Shown here piece by piece: positions 22,989-35,485 of a DNA stretch of 64,000 nt. Positions within the stretch are counted from its first letter, which is position 1; every line of letters begins with the position of its first letter. The position numbers and the translations under genes were made by a program. Below the pieces are notes generated by a model, which saw only the letters and a program-made list of their open reading frames with translations, did no database searches and was not told where the DNA came from. This stretch comes from Fremontodendron californicum (taxonomy: Eukaryota; Streptophyta; Magnoliopsida; Malvales; Malvaceae): assembly GCA_030761205.1 (NCBI GenBank), contig JAULJL010000010.1, positions 32,626,022-32,690,021 on the forward strand. The letters are read 5' to 3'.

Positions 22989-24251
22989 AGAAGGGGGGGG
23001 GGGGGGGTTGTTTTTATTGGTTTTTGAGGAACGGAAGGTGTAAGGTTTATTAGTGATGAGAGGTGGGTTGGAGGATTGGGAGATATGCTGAATGCGAACT
23101 TGATGTGATGGGAGTTTGTTTGCTTTATAATTTTATTTTTTAGAGGAGTGAATGGTAGAAGAGAGTTGTAGGTTACTAGTTACTAGTTACTGCTGCAGGG
23201 AGTATACAAAAGAAAGAAAAGAGTGTGAGATAGGTTTTTGTACATACCTTTACAAAGAGCCAATTGAACCGAACGCAACACCTTTTGTATATACGTAGAT
23301 GTTAGGAGGTAAGTTGTGAAGGATGAAAAAGTCCTGGCGTCTAATATTTGGTAGATTTACATATCACAGACACAGTACTCTCATGGCCATGGGGATTCTT
23401 TTTTATTTTATCTTATTAACTCTGAAGTATTTTCAATAATTTTGGAGGCTCTAATTGCAACTCCTCTTCTCTGTGTCTTCAGTTGAACAATGTGTTTTTA
23501 TGAGGTGTGTGGGTTGGGTAATAATACATGGGAATGGGAATGGGATAAGTGTTTGACTAGCTATTCATTCATTGAGGAGAACATAGTTGATGCCGGATTT
23601 GAAGTTTAAAAGTAGGAAGAAGTGGGTTACAAACATTACAGGTACTGAGATTGGTGTTCAAAATTGGTTCTCCATATTTTGATCAGATTATATTACATTC
23701 ATTGGACTTTGGAGGTAGTTTGTAGTAAAAATCTAAAAAGGAATAAAAAAAAAAAAAAGAAAATGGAAAATGCTATTGCTTGCTAGCAAATAGCAATATA
23801 ATAAAAATCTTGGTCCTGGTCCTGGGCCGAATGATCGTTTTCAGCTTCAGGCCATTTCTTTGGTCTTCTCTTCTGTAAGGAAGAGTTGAGAAAATGGGTC
23901 CCAAGTCCGAACCCCGCAGCAGCAGAGCCAGAGACTCTGGAGGTTCCACTGGCTGAAACAAAGAGTAGAGGAGAGAGGAGATATTTACGTGTAAATTTAA
24001 TTACTATAAAATAAAATAAGTGCAATCTATGTGATTGAGCATTTGCTAATTGCAATTAAAGAGTGAAAATTAAAGGCAGCGATAAAAGCAAATAGATAAA
24101 TAATTCAGGTTCAGTGGCGAGATAAGTTACGTTACGCCTTACGCCTTCCTTTCCTTTCCCTTGCATCCGAAGCCATGAATCTCATAAAACGTGCCATTTC
24201 TTTCTAATTTCTTCATCCTTGGTTAGGCCTTTGAATTCTCACTTTTCTGAT
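22989..24251. other. Intergenic: 3'-UTR of the NFRKB-like gene and upstream region of the DUF3754 gene
   Basis: It starts with a G14 run (about 22994-23007) just after the stop, then the 3'-UTR. No gene is supported between about 23400 and 24100. The 5' leader of the next gene is probably within 24130-24251, which is CT-rich. Confidence 0.5.
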
Positions 24252-27200
24252 ATGGAGACCACAAATATGGACCAGAGAAAGAAGGAAGTGATTCGATTAG
24301 AGCGTGAATCTGTCATTCCAATTCTGAAGCCCAAGCTTATCATGACTTTGGCCAATCTCATTGGTATTCATTTCTCCATTTCCTCTCTCTTCTGGGTTTC
24401 CTATTATTTTCCCCAAAATTTGCTCCCCTCTCTCTCTTTTTTGTTTTTGTTTTTCATTTCTTTCCCTGAAAATTAGATAACTGGATGCTTGCTGTGTAGG
24501 ATATTCGTCGTAATTGCTCTATTTGTTACCAAATTTCTTATCTTTCTGTTATTAGCTTTATTTCTCGGCTTTGAACCTGGTTTGAATTAGAAAATGCAAT
24601 AAACTGCATCAAACCCTCCCTCCACTTGATCAGTCTGGATTTATGTAAAAGCCCCTGAATAAGAAAGGGACAATCTTGTTTCAGAATGTAGTTTCCAGAT
24701 GGAACCATCCTTGTTGCATACTTGCCCTTAGTTCCCTACTCAAAGTCAAAACTCAAATATGTGACTCATAAGCATCGTCCTTTTACTTTCCGGTCTGCGA
24801 TTCTTTTAGTTGGTCAATCTCTAAATTAACTATTTTCTGCGTGTTTGTTTCCTTTTCTTTGTAAAACTTAAGTCTTAACTATTTTCATGTGTTACAGAAC
24901 ACAGTTCAGATCGGGCTGAGTTTCTAAAGTTCTGCAAGAGAGTTGAGTACACAATTCGAGCTTGGTATCTTCTTCAGTTTGAGGATTTGATGGTATTCTT
25001 CTTTTCTTTACAAACATAACCCTTCTAGCATTTCTGTTCATATTTCTTTTCTTTTCTTTTTTTTGTTCTTATTTTAGTTGAATTTATGTTCGCAGCAATT
25101 ATACTCGCTCTTTGACCCTGTACATGGGGCTCAGAAATTGCAGCAGCAGAATTTATCTCCTGAAGAAGTCGATATACTTGAACAGAATTTCTTGACATAT
25201 TTATTTCAGGTATTCTTTTTCTTGTTGCGTCCAACAGAACAAAAAGAAACAATGGCTGTCTTAGAAATTAATAGTATGATGTCTGTAGAATAACAAGCAT
25301 GTACTATGTGCAAGCAACTGTTAGTGATATGACATGAATTTCATTTATGAAATAAGAGTGTCTCTGGTGCTTTTCTGAATATGACTAAAATTGAATCCAA
25401 CAACCCAATATATGAAAGTTGGCTACCAATTTATCATCATGTTGGAAGTTGAAAATTCCCTTCTTTGGTGTACAGGTGATGGAGAAGAGTAATTTTAAGA
25501 TAACTACAGATGAGGAGATTGATGTTGCACTTGCAGGGCAATATCTTCTTAATCTTCCCATAACAGTTGATGAATCTAAGGTTGTCTGCAACTTCATGTG
25601 TTATGCATATTATCATGGCCAATTATTAAGTTAAAGAGTGGATTCTCTTCTTTGTTATTCAAATTTGTTGATCTTGACATTTTTTCACTGAATGCAGATT
25701 GACAAGACACTTTTGAAGAGATATTTTTCTGAGCACCCCCAAGAAAACCTTCCAGATTTTGCTGATAAGGTTGTCATTCTTGGTGTTTTTCAAACAATCA
25801 CTAGTAGGGCAAAGCTTCTCTTTTCTTGAGTTTGACATACTACAAAATAAATAATGCTGAAACCAAAAGGGTTTTGGGTTTTGATTTTGAACTTTTTCTC
25901 TTTATTGAGCCTTTAGTTTGCACTAGTTTGTCTTTTCTCTTAGTATTTGTCATGTGGTGTTTGCAATGTATCTATACCTTTAGATGGACCAGAGTCCAGA
26001 GGCATGCTTTAGTTAATGGCATAATCTTATGCATGAGACTAGTATCAGATGATTTTCTCAATTATTTTTCCCATGCCACCCTACGTTACTCCAGAGATTT
26101 AATATATTCATCAAATATATTACAAGTGCAGAGCCAATTCAATACCATCAAACTAAGAAATTTTGGAAGTGCTTTCTTGTACATATTTGCTTTAGCAGTA
26201 TTAGTTGAACTCTTTCTCTCTCTCAAGCTAAGTATAATTCTTTTTGTCTTTAGTACATTATCTTCAGACGTGGGATAGGAATTGATTGTACAACTGATTA
26301 CTTTTTCATGGAGAAGGTGGACATGATCATTGCTCGTCTTTGGGCATTTCTTTTAAGGCTAACTCGGTGAGTATGTTTTGAACAATCATTACCTTTTATG
26401 ACTTGTTATGGTATATTCTGGTGAAAGCACCTTTACATACTGTTGCTTAGAAGTAACTAGAAAATTTTTCGTGGCTGAGCCTATGGAATGCAATTCAACA
26501 ATTTTTTCTCCTATTTGAAATAAGTATGATTGGCAGGTTGAGTTAATTTTCAGCCATTCTGCGGTCTTCACTTTTTAGGGGTCCTAAATTGTTAACTTAC
26601 TACATAAAAAGTAGAGTTGGACATGAGATGCTTTTAGTATCTATCTTCTCTTCCTTACAAAATTGATTGCTTCATGCATACATTTTTTCTTCCTTTTAAT
26701 GCTTTCCAGGGATATGTTCCTTGCAGGTTGGACAAACTTTTGAGCAGAAGATCAAGAGGACGGCATAAGAAAGAGCCAAAGAAGGATGATGAAATTAATC
26801 CTGAAGCAGACAGTGAAGATTTGTATGTTGAGCGGGTCCGTCTTGAAAATATGGACCTAAGGTTGTGAATTGCCATCTTCATATGCTTTTATTTTGGAAG
26901 ACAATATTTATTCATGAACATATCTACCATATATCTGGACTATAGTAGCTTTCTAAGCAGCTTGACGGATGCTTTCATTGCTATCATCTTTACATTTTGA
27001 ATAAGTCCTGAGAATTTAAATTTTTCATGCAGTTAATTTTTTAGCTTTATGTTTAAGTTTGAGTTTACTAATATTTACGTATTTGTTTCCTCTTAAATAC
27101 GTGATGTGATTTTCTTATTTACATCATGCCATGTCCTGAATTTCTGGTGTTGTTGCTACTCCATAACTTTCTTATTCTGCATTACCCAGCATCCAGAACT

Positions 27201-29347
27201 TGGTGAGCAAGACTACAATCCAAGAACCTACTTTTGATAGGATAATTGTTGTTTACAGGTACTGCCTGTTGCATCTTATCATACAAGTTTCCAGTTGATA
27301 TTGAATAGAAATTGTCAATGATGTCTTTCTTAGTTCATTGATATGCATTTATTCAAAAGCCAGTTTCCTGTTCATTTTTTATTGCAAGGTTGAACATATT
27401 ATTGTTGGAACAGTATTCTGAAAGAGCTTCAGTTTCTTATTCTCTTGATCAGTAGAAAATGATCTTGTTCAAAAAGAAAAAAAAGGGCAACATAACAGAA
27501 ATTTCTATGGGGAAGGTCATAAAAATCATAGCTAATCTCATTTTATTTTGGAAAAAATGCAACTGTTCTTGGAACTGGTGTCTTTGTAAATTAGTTTTAT
27601 AAAATTCATGAATAGCAATTCATAGACTTCTAAGAAGCATGGTGAATTTCCAGGAGAGCAAGTGCCAAACCAAATACGGAACGAGGAATTTATGTAAAAC
27701 ATTTCAAAAATATTCCAATGGCAGATCTGGAAATAGTCCTTGTGAGTCTCTTGTAGTTCTTTGCTCAAAGCTTTTATACGACATGTGATCTTGTGTATGA
27801 TATTCTTTTTGTTCGTTCTTAACAGCCTGAAAAGAAAAATCCAGGATTAACTCCTATGGACTGGGTCAAGTTCCTTGCCTCTGCTGTTGTGGGACTGGTC
27901 AGTTAAACAATGATGTATCTCAGTCATCTGTTGTCTTTCCTCCAGTATTTCTCCTCTGCCTTGTATTTATATTGATGGAATGCACTATTACTGTGCCTTT
28001 CTTCGCAGGTTGCTGTGTTTGGTTCTCTTGAAATGCCTAAAGCTGATCTTTGGGTCATTTTTGCCATTTTGTCAACTGTGATTGGTTACTGTGCTAAGAC
28101 ATATTTCACGTATGTTTCCCTACGTCTTTGATTAATATATGTAACATGTCATATGCTCTTTGCTTATTTGTGCATGTGAAAACCCCATTATTGTGGGACT
28201 TGATGTTGATGGATCCATTCAGAAACATAAGCCAGTAAAGAGATATGTCTTCTTAATACATGTAATATGTTCTCCCACATGCCTCTGGCTGGCTGTCTAG
28301 GCAGATATACTTTGATTACTAGGTGCCTCTGTTTCTTTCTGTGTTTCAAATTGTTTGACCTATTAGTTTGTATTATTATTTCTCATATTGCCACGTAGGT
28401 TTCAAGCAAACATGGCGGCATATCAGAATCTAATAACACAGTCCATGTATGAAAAACAACTAGATAGTGGAAAGGGCACTTTACTTCACTTGTGTGATGA
28501 TGTGATTCAACAGGAAGTAAGTTGCATTCTTTTTCTTCTTTCTTTCTTTCTTTCTTTCTTTCTCTCTATCTGTCAGAAAAATTAGTAGATTTTCCTGCCA
28601 AAAGCAATGACAATAGAGTATACATTTTTCTATTGTGATTACATATTGAAAGCAAGGGAAGCTATATACGGTTTACCATTTGAGCCTTATCTACTAGTTA
28701 TATTGCCAAGCTTTGATGTGTATATAGGATTTGATGGTGAGTATAGAGTCTCTTACTTTTAAAGCTGCTATAGGTTTATCTTCTCTTTGTTCCACCTTTT
28801 TCCTTCATTCTGAATGATAATCTTTATGTGCAGGTGAAAGAGGTAATAATATCATTCTTTATACTAATGGAGCAAGGTAAAGCCACCATGGAGGTATGCA
28901 TCATCATTTCTTGCTTTACTGTTGGATTTGTGTGGTAGATGTTAATCTAGGTGAGAAAAGTTTTTATGCGAATATTGCCTAACCTTGTAATAATTTGATG
29001 AAGGATTTGGACCTACGGTGTGAGGAACTAATTAAAGAGGAGTTTGAGGAGAGCTGTAATTTTGATGTGGATGATGCGGTTGAAAAGCTAGAGAAGCTGA
29101 AAATTGTTTCTCGGGTGAGGGTCCCTTATAATTCCACCATGAAAAAGTTGATTATATTTCAGATTGGTTCAATAGATTAATTTAATGTGGGAAAAATTGG
29201 TTAGTGAAAAGTGAAAATGTTATTGAAATTCAGGATTCGATTGGACGATATTACTGTGTTGGATTGAAACGTGGTAATGAGATAATTGGTGTGACCACTG
29301 AGGAACTGGTGCTGAAGGCAAGACAGGGTACAATAGCAGCAGCTTAA
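24252..29347 (+). CDS. DUF3754 membrane protein (TMEM143-like, At3g19340-type)
   Basis: Predicted 492 aa from 15 exons: 24252-24363, 24898-24992, 25096-25209, 25476-25580, 25698-25769, 26254-26366, 26727-26861, 27190-27258, 27654-27741, 27826-27897, 28009-28109, 28399-28516, 28834-28893, 29004-29114 and 29234-29347. All borders are GT..AG and the sum is a multiple of three. It begins METTNMDQRKKEVIRLERES. The conserved DUF3754 core includes KYIIFRRGIGIDCTTDYFF and RGIYVKHFKNIPMADLE. Two adjacent membrane segments follow at about residues 315-357 (FLASAVVGLVAVFGS and WVIFAILSTVIGYCAKTYF). The C-terminal part is an acidic helix region. The relative TMEM143 is mitochondrial in animals; the plant function is unknown. 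A neighbouring UPF0496 gene matches Arabidopsis gene order as recalled. Confidence 0.9.
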
Positions 29348-31160
29348 TAATAATGGTAAGGGTGGGGATACTCTTCTCCATTATGTGTATTGGATTCTTT
29401 CTTCATTAATTCATAACCTAATGAGTTTATAGTAATAGTAATAGTAATAGTAATAGTAATAGTGTATATGCAGGTGAGAATTCTAGTCATATGCTCCTTT
29501 CCTTTCCTTTGCTGGGCTCACTCCATGGTTTCAGATTGAAGGGGGGCATTGTGTTATTGTTGCTGCTACACCTACACCTACACCTAGTTTGTTTTGACAT
29601 TTGAGTGAAGTTGTAGTAGTAGTGGTAGTAGTAGTAGTAGTAGTGTGTTGATAATGACAAGCATTCTTTCCATCTTCTTAGTCTCAGTTTTCAAACCTTT
29701 GTGCTTGGATGGATCTTTTCATTTAAAACAAAAAAAATACTGCAGGTAATTTTTTTTTTTTTTTTAATTATTTGTTTGGAATATAAAAGTACGATTTTTT
29801 TATTTTTTATTTAATTTACGTTGGCAAATTATGTTGCGTTGCTTTGCATGCATATCAATATCATCAGCATATGGCATATGCAAACCAACTGTCTTTGCTG
29901 TTTTCTATGGTATTCTACCGTCTTCATTCTTAATTTTGATTTGATTCGATTCAAACAAATTAAATAGAAATTAAGAAACCGATCAAAAGAATTGAAGCAA
30001 AAATACATGTATCCAGCTTACCAACCTCAGTGTTACATATAATATTTTCCTTTTTTATTATATTGTATGATATATAAGCTTTAACATCCAATTACAATAC
30101 AATACAATACAAGAAGCTGATACATACTGTACTTTGTATGATATATATATATATTCAAATACAATACAATACAAGAAGCTTTAACGTACAATATTGTACT
30201 TTATAATTAAGCTGATACATTGACCCAAAGTCTAAATACATACATGTAAACTTACTTGAGTAAGCTACCTTAATTAGGACTGTAGCTTGAAACTCTTAAC
30301 AATTTTTTTATTTTTTGGTTCTAATTTTTTGAAGAATTTTTTTTCTTTCATTCAAAGTTATCATTCAAATGAATCAAATATAGTTTCTCTTAAAAAAATT
30401 CCGTTCTTTTCGTGATTGTACGTCCCAAACACATTTTTCTCATTAGGATATACGATATTGATGTTTTAATTTTTCAAAAAAAAAATATATTTTTTCCCTT
30501 CATTTTTTTCAGAATCAAAATCCGTCTCTCATATGAGTCAAACATAAATTTTCATAAGAATCTCCGTCCTTTTGGATTCATAATGAATTTTCGTAAAAAT
30601 CTCCGTGCTTTCAAATGAAATATACATATATATGCTTTAAATTACACAATAGAAATCATTCGAATATTTATTTATGATTAATTAACCTTTTTAGAAACCA
30701 CATTTGACAACATCCAATCCAATTACTTGAACATTCATATATCTTTACAAAAATCATTAATCATTTTCAGTTTGGAGTCAGTAAAACAAACATCTGATTA
30801 GTGTGATTGTGGTAACAAAATCAAACAATGTGGAAGGGGCAATGCAATGCAATGCAGTGTAGAGGCTTGAGAAAAAAGATTAATGATCACATTCTTGGAA
30901 CACGCCACGAATTAAGCAACACACATTACACATGATCCCCCTTAACTAGTTAACTCCCCCTACTGTCTGAGGCTCTAAGCTGCAACTAAGTCTTTTTGGA
31001 GAGTAAAAACATCATCAAAACCGCATCGCAGTTGCAGTTTTTTTATTTAATATTTTTATATATAAATAAATTGCATCCCAATTGGCTTACCATCATAATT
31101 ACAACAAAGCTTTTTCGGTCATGCACTACGCTCTACACACCATTTGTCCGTGCAAGGCTT
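29348..31160. other. Intergenic, with microsatellites in the 3'-UTR of the DUF3754 gene
   Basis: Trinucleotide runs lie at about 29430-29462 (agtaat units) and 29612-29644 (gtagtagta, imperfect). Around 30085-30190 a short unit containing caatacaatacaagaagct occurs twice. The remainder is AT-rich with no supported gene. Confidence 0.6.
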
Positions 31161-33296
31161 TTACCTCTTCCTTTTCCTCTTGCTTTGAGCATTGCCATCA
31201 TCACCCTCAACTTCCTGTAAAGAGACTTATAATATCAAATAGTGTATGAAACTCATATTTAACTTCCATCTCAATGGTCAAATTAATAGATTAATGATGC
31301 CATCAGATTATTTAACTCAATCCCAAAGAAAAAGGTAAACACATTTGAATGAGACATGTACAAGCAACCTACATTCAACTCAAGCTTACCTTCCCACATG
31401 CAAGATTTGGGTTTTCATGACTCTTTTTCTTCTTAACTGAAAGTGTATTTGGACCCTATAGAATTCGAGATACAAAAAAATGTTGATCCAATGAGTTTTG
31501 CGACAGCACCTTCTAAATTAAAGAAGGTTGTTACACTTACATAGGAATGAAATGATAGCACAGCACCAAATTATATGTATCTTAGTCTATAACCCAGTTA
31601 GTGTTAAATACTAGAATTCAGTTAAAGTCAAGTATGTTGAACTCTGCTTCTATGTTAAGATCTCCAAGCAATCTACATCCCTCACATGATTCTAATTATC
31701 ACAAGATCGTAGATGTTTACACTAATGGCATGTGCGTGCGTAATAAGAGGAACATTTACTCGTTGACATGGATGACGGCATTTTGATGTCAAGTATGTAT
31801 GCATAATGCATGTCTTAGACTTGTAACTGTTTACGTTTTTGTCTTTCCCACTAACATGCTCTAGTCATGAATGCTTGGAAACATCAAAAGCAGTTCAGGA
31901 AACATGCTCTCTCTCTGCATATAGAAAATGCATAAATCACAAAGCTCTCGCATATAGTAACTAGATTAGGTTAGAGATTTGCAAACATGACCAAATTGGT
32001 AAGAAAGATGGATATCAGAAAGGACCTTACCTTACCTTAGCTTTCTTTCTTTAAATCGAACTCTATCCTTTACATCTCTTTTCTTTCCTGAATAATTTCT
32101 GGTATTATGTGGCTGCACCCCTGGACTGTGACAGCCCAAACTTTCTTCATCAGATGAATCCCCTGCATCCGCATTTGCAGGGATGCTAGTAGTCCTCTTC
32201 TCTAATGCCTTATATTCCTTCGCAGTCATATGAATGCATTTTTCTTCAGAAGATTTGACAAGCTCACGCTGAAATTTAGATGGTGGCTGAAGGAAAAGGG
32301 CATTTCTTAGACCAAATATTAAAGGAACATTAGGCACCTAAAGGAACAGAAAGAAACAAATGAGAATACATGCTCAAATGAAAATTTTTAATACAAATTC
32401 AGTTAAGGAGAAGGAATAACAGAAAATGTAGAATATACACATTCTGTGAATTTTTCAAGTTGGAAGCAAATAATAGTACATAAAACGCACAATAATAGAC
32501 CAAATAGCAACATAAAGGTGAAGAAAAGAAAAGAAAAGAAAGTTGCCTTGCCTTCTGAAGTTTCTTTCGGAGATCAGCATCCTGGATAGCAAATGACCTC
32601 CACAATGCAAGCATCAGCACTAACCCTCTTCTCATGATCACATCTGAATATGAGGTTCAATTACAGTTCAAACAAATTTAATTCATAGAAAGAAGGCCAA
32701 ACTAGGAAAAAGATTGCATATGTTTAGCTTTCCACAAATATTGTTAAAAGAAAGAAAATAAAAAGAGAAGCCACATATCAAAATTTAGAAGCAAAAGTGA
32801 TAGTACTACTAGTAAAGTTGTAAGGGAAGGGTAATGGGCTAATGGCCTCTACCAAATTCAAAATTTTTACAACGAAAGAGAGAAAGAGAAAGGGGTTACC
32901 TTGCAATTGCGAGTTTACTAGCTGCTTGGAAGGATGCAGACTGGGAAGCACCAAGTTTTTTCAGCTCCGCCAGAACACAGCTGAACCCTCCCCCCCCCCC
33001 CCCTCTATAAAAAAAAAGGTGTTAGACTTTCGTACAAAAGCAAGTATCTTTAGAGACTCAACCCAACCCAGTAAGAAAAAGAAAAAAAAAAGGGGGGAGG
33101 GGAACCTGGTGGTGAAAAGCTTGACAGAGGCAGAAAGACAATTGGAGAGAGCCTTGTCGGCGGGTGTTAAGTCATTGTGAAGAAGGTGGTGAAAGAAAGT
33201 TCCATCGAAAAGAACCATGAAGGGCTGCCTGAACCCGAAGCAAACTGAGAATAATCTTACTGTCTTCCTGTGACGCTTCTACTTCTTGAATCTCAT
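31161..33296 (-). pseudogene. UTP23-like rRNA-processing protein, broken copy
   Basis: UTP23 is a PIN-fold, zinc-binding protein of the small-subunit processome that acts in 18S rRNA maturation in the nucleolus. Six exons are recognisable: 33296-33106, 32980-32900, 32643-32552, 32337-32036, 31455-31390 and 31214-31161. Family blocks seen are KRHRKTVRLFSVCFGFRQPF, DGTFFHHLL, ADKALS, VKLFTT, CVLAELKKLGAS, CDHEKRVSADACIVEV, QDADLRKKLQ, VPLIFGLRNALFLQPPS, then the basic tail with GPNTLSVKKKK and a final KRKRKR. Two lesions break it. Codon 6 is TAG (33281-33279), where relatives read on. In exon 3 text is missing after VEV, shifting the frame into TGA at 32576-32574. The intron after exon 3 also has a GC donor (32551-32550). 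Translation from the internal Met before VLFDG would still meet the second lesion. Confidence 0.85.
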
Positions 33297-34258
33297 ATTT
33301 CTCTTCTCTCTCTACTATTCCAAAAATTGAGATTTTGACAATCCGAGCAGCCAAAGTCTAACTCCCGTCATTTCCAGTTAATTCAGATTTCAAAGGCCAG
33401 AGAGGGTAGATGGGGCATCAGGCATGGGTTTTGTTTTGTTTTGACTTTGAGGGTTTATATTGGGTTTTAGCCTTTTAATAATAACAATAATAATAATAAA
33501 TTAATATTTGCTTGCTACGGATTACGGAACCCGTCTCAAATAATATACAAAGGCAATAAATTAGCGAAGATGTTAAATACCCGATTATTAAGTCAAAGTT
33601 TGATTCTTAAACTCATTTCATAGGTCCGAAACCGAGCAAAGAATAAATTTGATTTGCGCCTAATCTACATAAGTAATATTAATTAACAAGTAGAAAATCA
33701 AACAAAAACAATAAACAAGTTTTAAAATGCAACAAACAACAAGTTTAACAATAAAAATTCATTAATTGATATCTGATGCCATCAACACATAAAAAGTATT
33801 AATCATCTTTCACCAAGTTTGAACAATTGTACAATGAATTTCAAACAAAAGGAAGGAAATGCTCTGCTAAATACTTTTACCAGCGGATAACAATATAATG
33901 ACTGACATAATCCTGGACAAAATCAGAAAGTTGCAAATGAGCAACAACGTTACTTCATCTCATTGTAATAAAAGCTAAATAAGTTTCTATAAGTAAGGGC
34001 AAGAGCTACAAGGTTGAAGTATGAAGGACATCTTCTTCCTGCAGGGCTCTTAAAAGCACAAGGATCAAGAATTAGTCATTTAAAAAGTGCATATATAGTC
34101 ATGATGACTGCCCAAAGTTTTTCTTTTTTTGGTTCTAACTTCTAATAGCCTGAAGTTAAAAAGCAGGGCCATTGGCAATAGTCAAAGCATGTTATATTGA
34201 TGTATGGCTATATAAATTGGCAGGGAGAGTAAATAGGAAGAAAAAAGCTACCAATCGA
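33297..34258. other. Intergenic between UTP23 pseudogene and UPF0496 gene
   Basis: AT-rich, with an (AAT/AAC)n run at about 33477-33500. The part near 33850-34258 is probably the 3'-UTR of the UPF0496 gene. No other feature seen. Confidence 0.5.
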
Positions 34259-35485
34259 TCATGAATTAGAAGATTGATGAAGATGGATCTGGTGGAGGAG
34301 TTTAGCTCTGAATTTATTGACAGCATTAAAGCATAGGCATATATGTTCCTCAAGTTCTTTGAGCTGGTCAAAAAAATTGTCGTGGTTATTACGAAGATGA
34401 TTCACGACTAGATGAATGGGGTATATGTCCCTATCCCTCTCCAATCCAAATCGTATAAGCTGCCTGTCGCCCTCAACTGCATTATATAACCAGGCAACAA
34501 GGCGGTCAATGGTGTCAAGATCATTGTTATGGACATAAGTTCCCTTGGCAGCAGCATCAAGTTGAGCCATATGAGCAAGCTGTTTCTTCTTGAGATCACT
34601 TGGACAAAGTGGGGTTGCTACAAGGCCCACAATGGCAGCAAGGGCATGAGTGGAGATAACCACAGCTGAAACAACAACTCCAACAACAGTGCCAATTAAG
34701 CAAATGGCAGAGGCAGTAGTTGAGCGGTGCAGCAAGCGAACTCTAGAACGGGATTTGAGGAGGCGGTGATCAAGCTGCTCCTTGAGCTGAGAGAAACTAC
34801 GGCGCATTTCGTTGAATTTATGGGGGTCAGGACAAGGAAAAGGATTGTCAAGGCTATTGAATTGGAGGAAAATATCGAACGCCCAGTTACACTGCGACTG
34901 ATTGATGGAATTAAGGTCATATGGGAAGAGTTGAAGAAGGTCAGTAATAGGAGCATAGAGGGTACGAGCACGACACAGGCATTGGTAAAGCAAGAGGCAG
35001 AGAGTGGTGATTTTTTCGCTGTGATCAAAGTAGGTAGAAACCAAGCGAGTGAGGGTAGCTTTGGGGTTGGTGTGGCGAAGAGCTTGGTGGACGCAATCTC
35101 TGTTGGGCTGCAGCACCTGCGACAAGCGCAGCTGATGGGTATCCGCATCCCCCCCGTTTTCAATCACATTCTCAACTTGCACTTGCACTTGCTCTTCAAT
35201 CCTGGAGCGTATCTCGTTGTAAGAATTGGTCTGCACAGCGAGAGTGTACTCGCGACTGAGATTGAAGGTGGGCGAGAGCTGAGTGGTGCTGGATCTGGGC
35301 ATTCCGTCAGTGGAATTCCCTGGTAGAAGAAAGCAAGTTTGATTGAGGCATTTACACAAACACAAACGGGAAACAGGGAGGGAAGACATAGGTTTAGCAT
35401 GGGAAAGTGCGGATTGAGTTTGAGGCGAGGTGGGAAATGATGAGGTCTGGGTCTGGGTCTGGGACTTGAAGGAGAGGCACTGCAT
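34259..35485 (-). CDS. UPF0496 family protein (At3g19330-type, DUF677)
   Basis: A single-exon gene of 408 codons from MQCLSFKSQTQTQ. The frame is open further upstream to a Met at 35698, but the region between looks like leader, so the downstream Met is preferred; this is uncertain. The N-terminus is Ser/Thr/Pro-rich and low-complexity. The family core includes REYTLAVQTNSYNEIRSRIE and LLYQCLCRARTLYAPITDLL. A paired hydrophobic segment at about residues 255-295 (AICLIGTVVGVVVSAVVIST, then ALAAIVGLVATPLC) is typical of UPF0496/At14a-like proteins, which associate with membranes; At14a was described as integrin-related. The C-terminal half is helical and acidic. The molecular role is unknown. 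Confidence 0.88.
   Translation of the reverse strand: MQCLSFKSQTQTQTSSFPTSPQTQSALSHAKPMSSLPVSRLCLCKCLNQTCFLLPGNSTDGMPRSSTTQLSPTFNLSREYTLAVQTNSYNEIRSRIEEQVQVQVENVIENGGDADTHQLRLSQVLQPNRDCVHQALRHTNPKATLTRLVSTYFDHSEKITTLCLLLYQCLCRARTLYAPITDLLQLFPYDLNSINQSQCNWAFDIFLQFNSLDNPFPCPDPHKFNEMRRSFSQLKEQLDHRLLKSRSRVRLLHRSTTASAICLIGTVVGVVVSAVVISTHALAAIVGLVATPLCPSDLKKKQLAHMAQLDAAAKGTYVHNNDLDTIDRLVAWLYNAVEGDRQLIRFGLERDRDIYPIHLVVNHLRNNHDNFFDQLKELEEHICLCFNAVNKFRAKLLHQIHLHQSSNS

Noticed and set aside
22994..23007. G14 run after the NFRKB-like stop codon, similar runs near 6780 (G) and 32992 (C)
   Set aside because: Homopolymers prone to assembly length error; too short for a quadruplex claim to rest on them alone.
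25826..26278. 150-codon frame in the DUF3754 gene region
   Set aside because: It runs through an intron into exon 6 and has no relation to the family; AT-rich intron read-through.
33218..33220. Possible rescue of the UTP23-like gene by starting at the internal ATG before VLFDGTFFHH
   Set aside because: It would avoid the codon-6 stop but removes the conserved N-terminus and still meets the frameshift and TGA at 32576-32574.
34727..35326. Open frame of 199 codons on the plus strand
   Set aside because: It is antisense to the UPF0496 gene, whose frame shows clear family features; a shadow of Gln/Leu-rich coding sequence.
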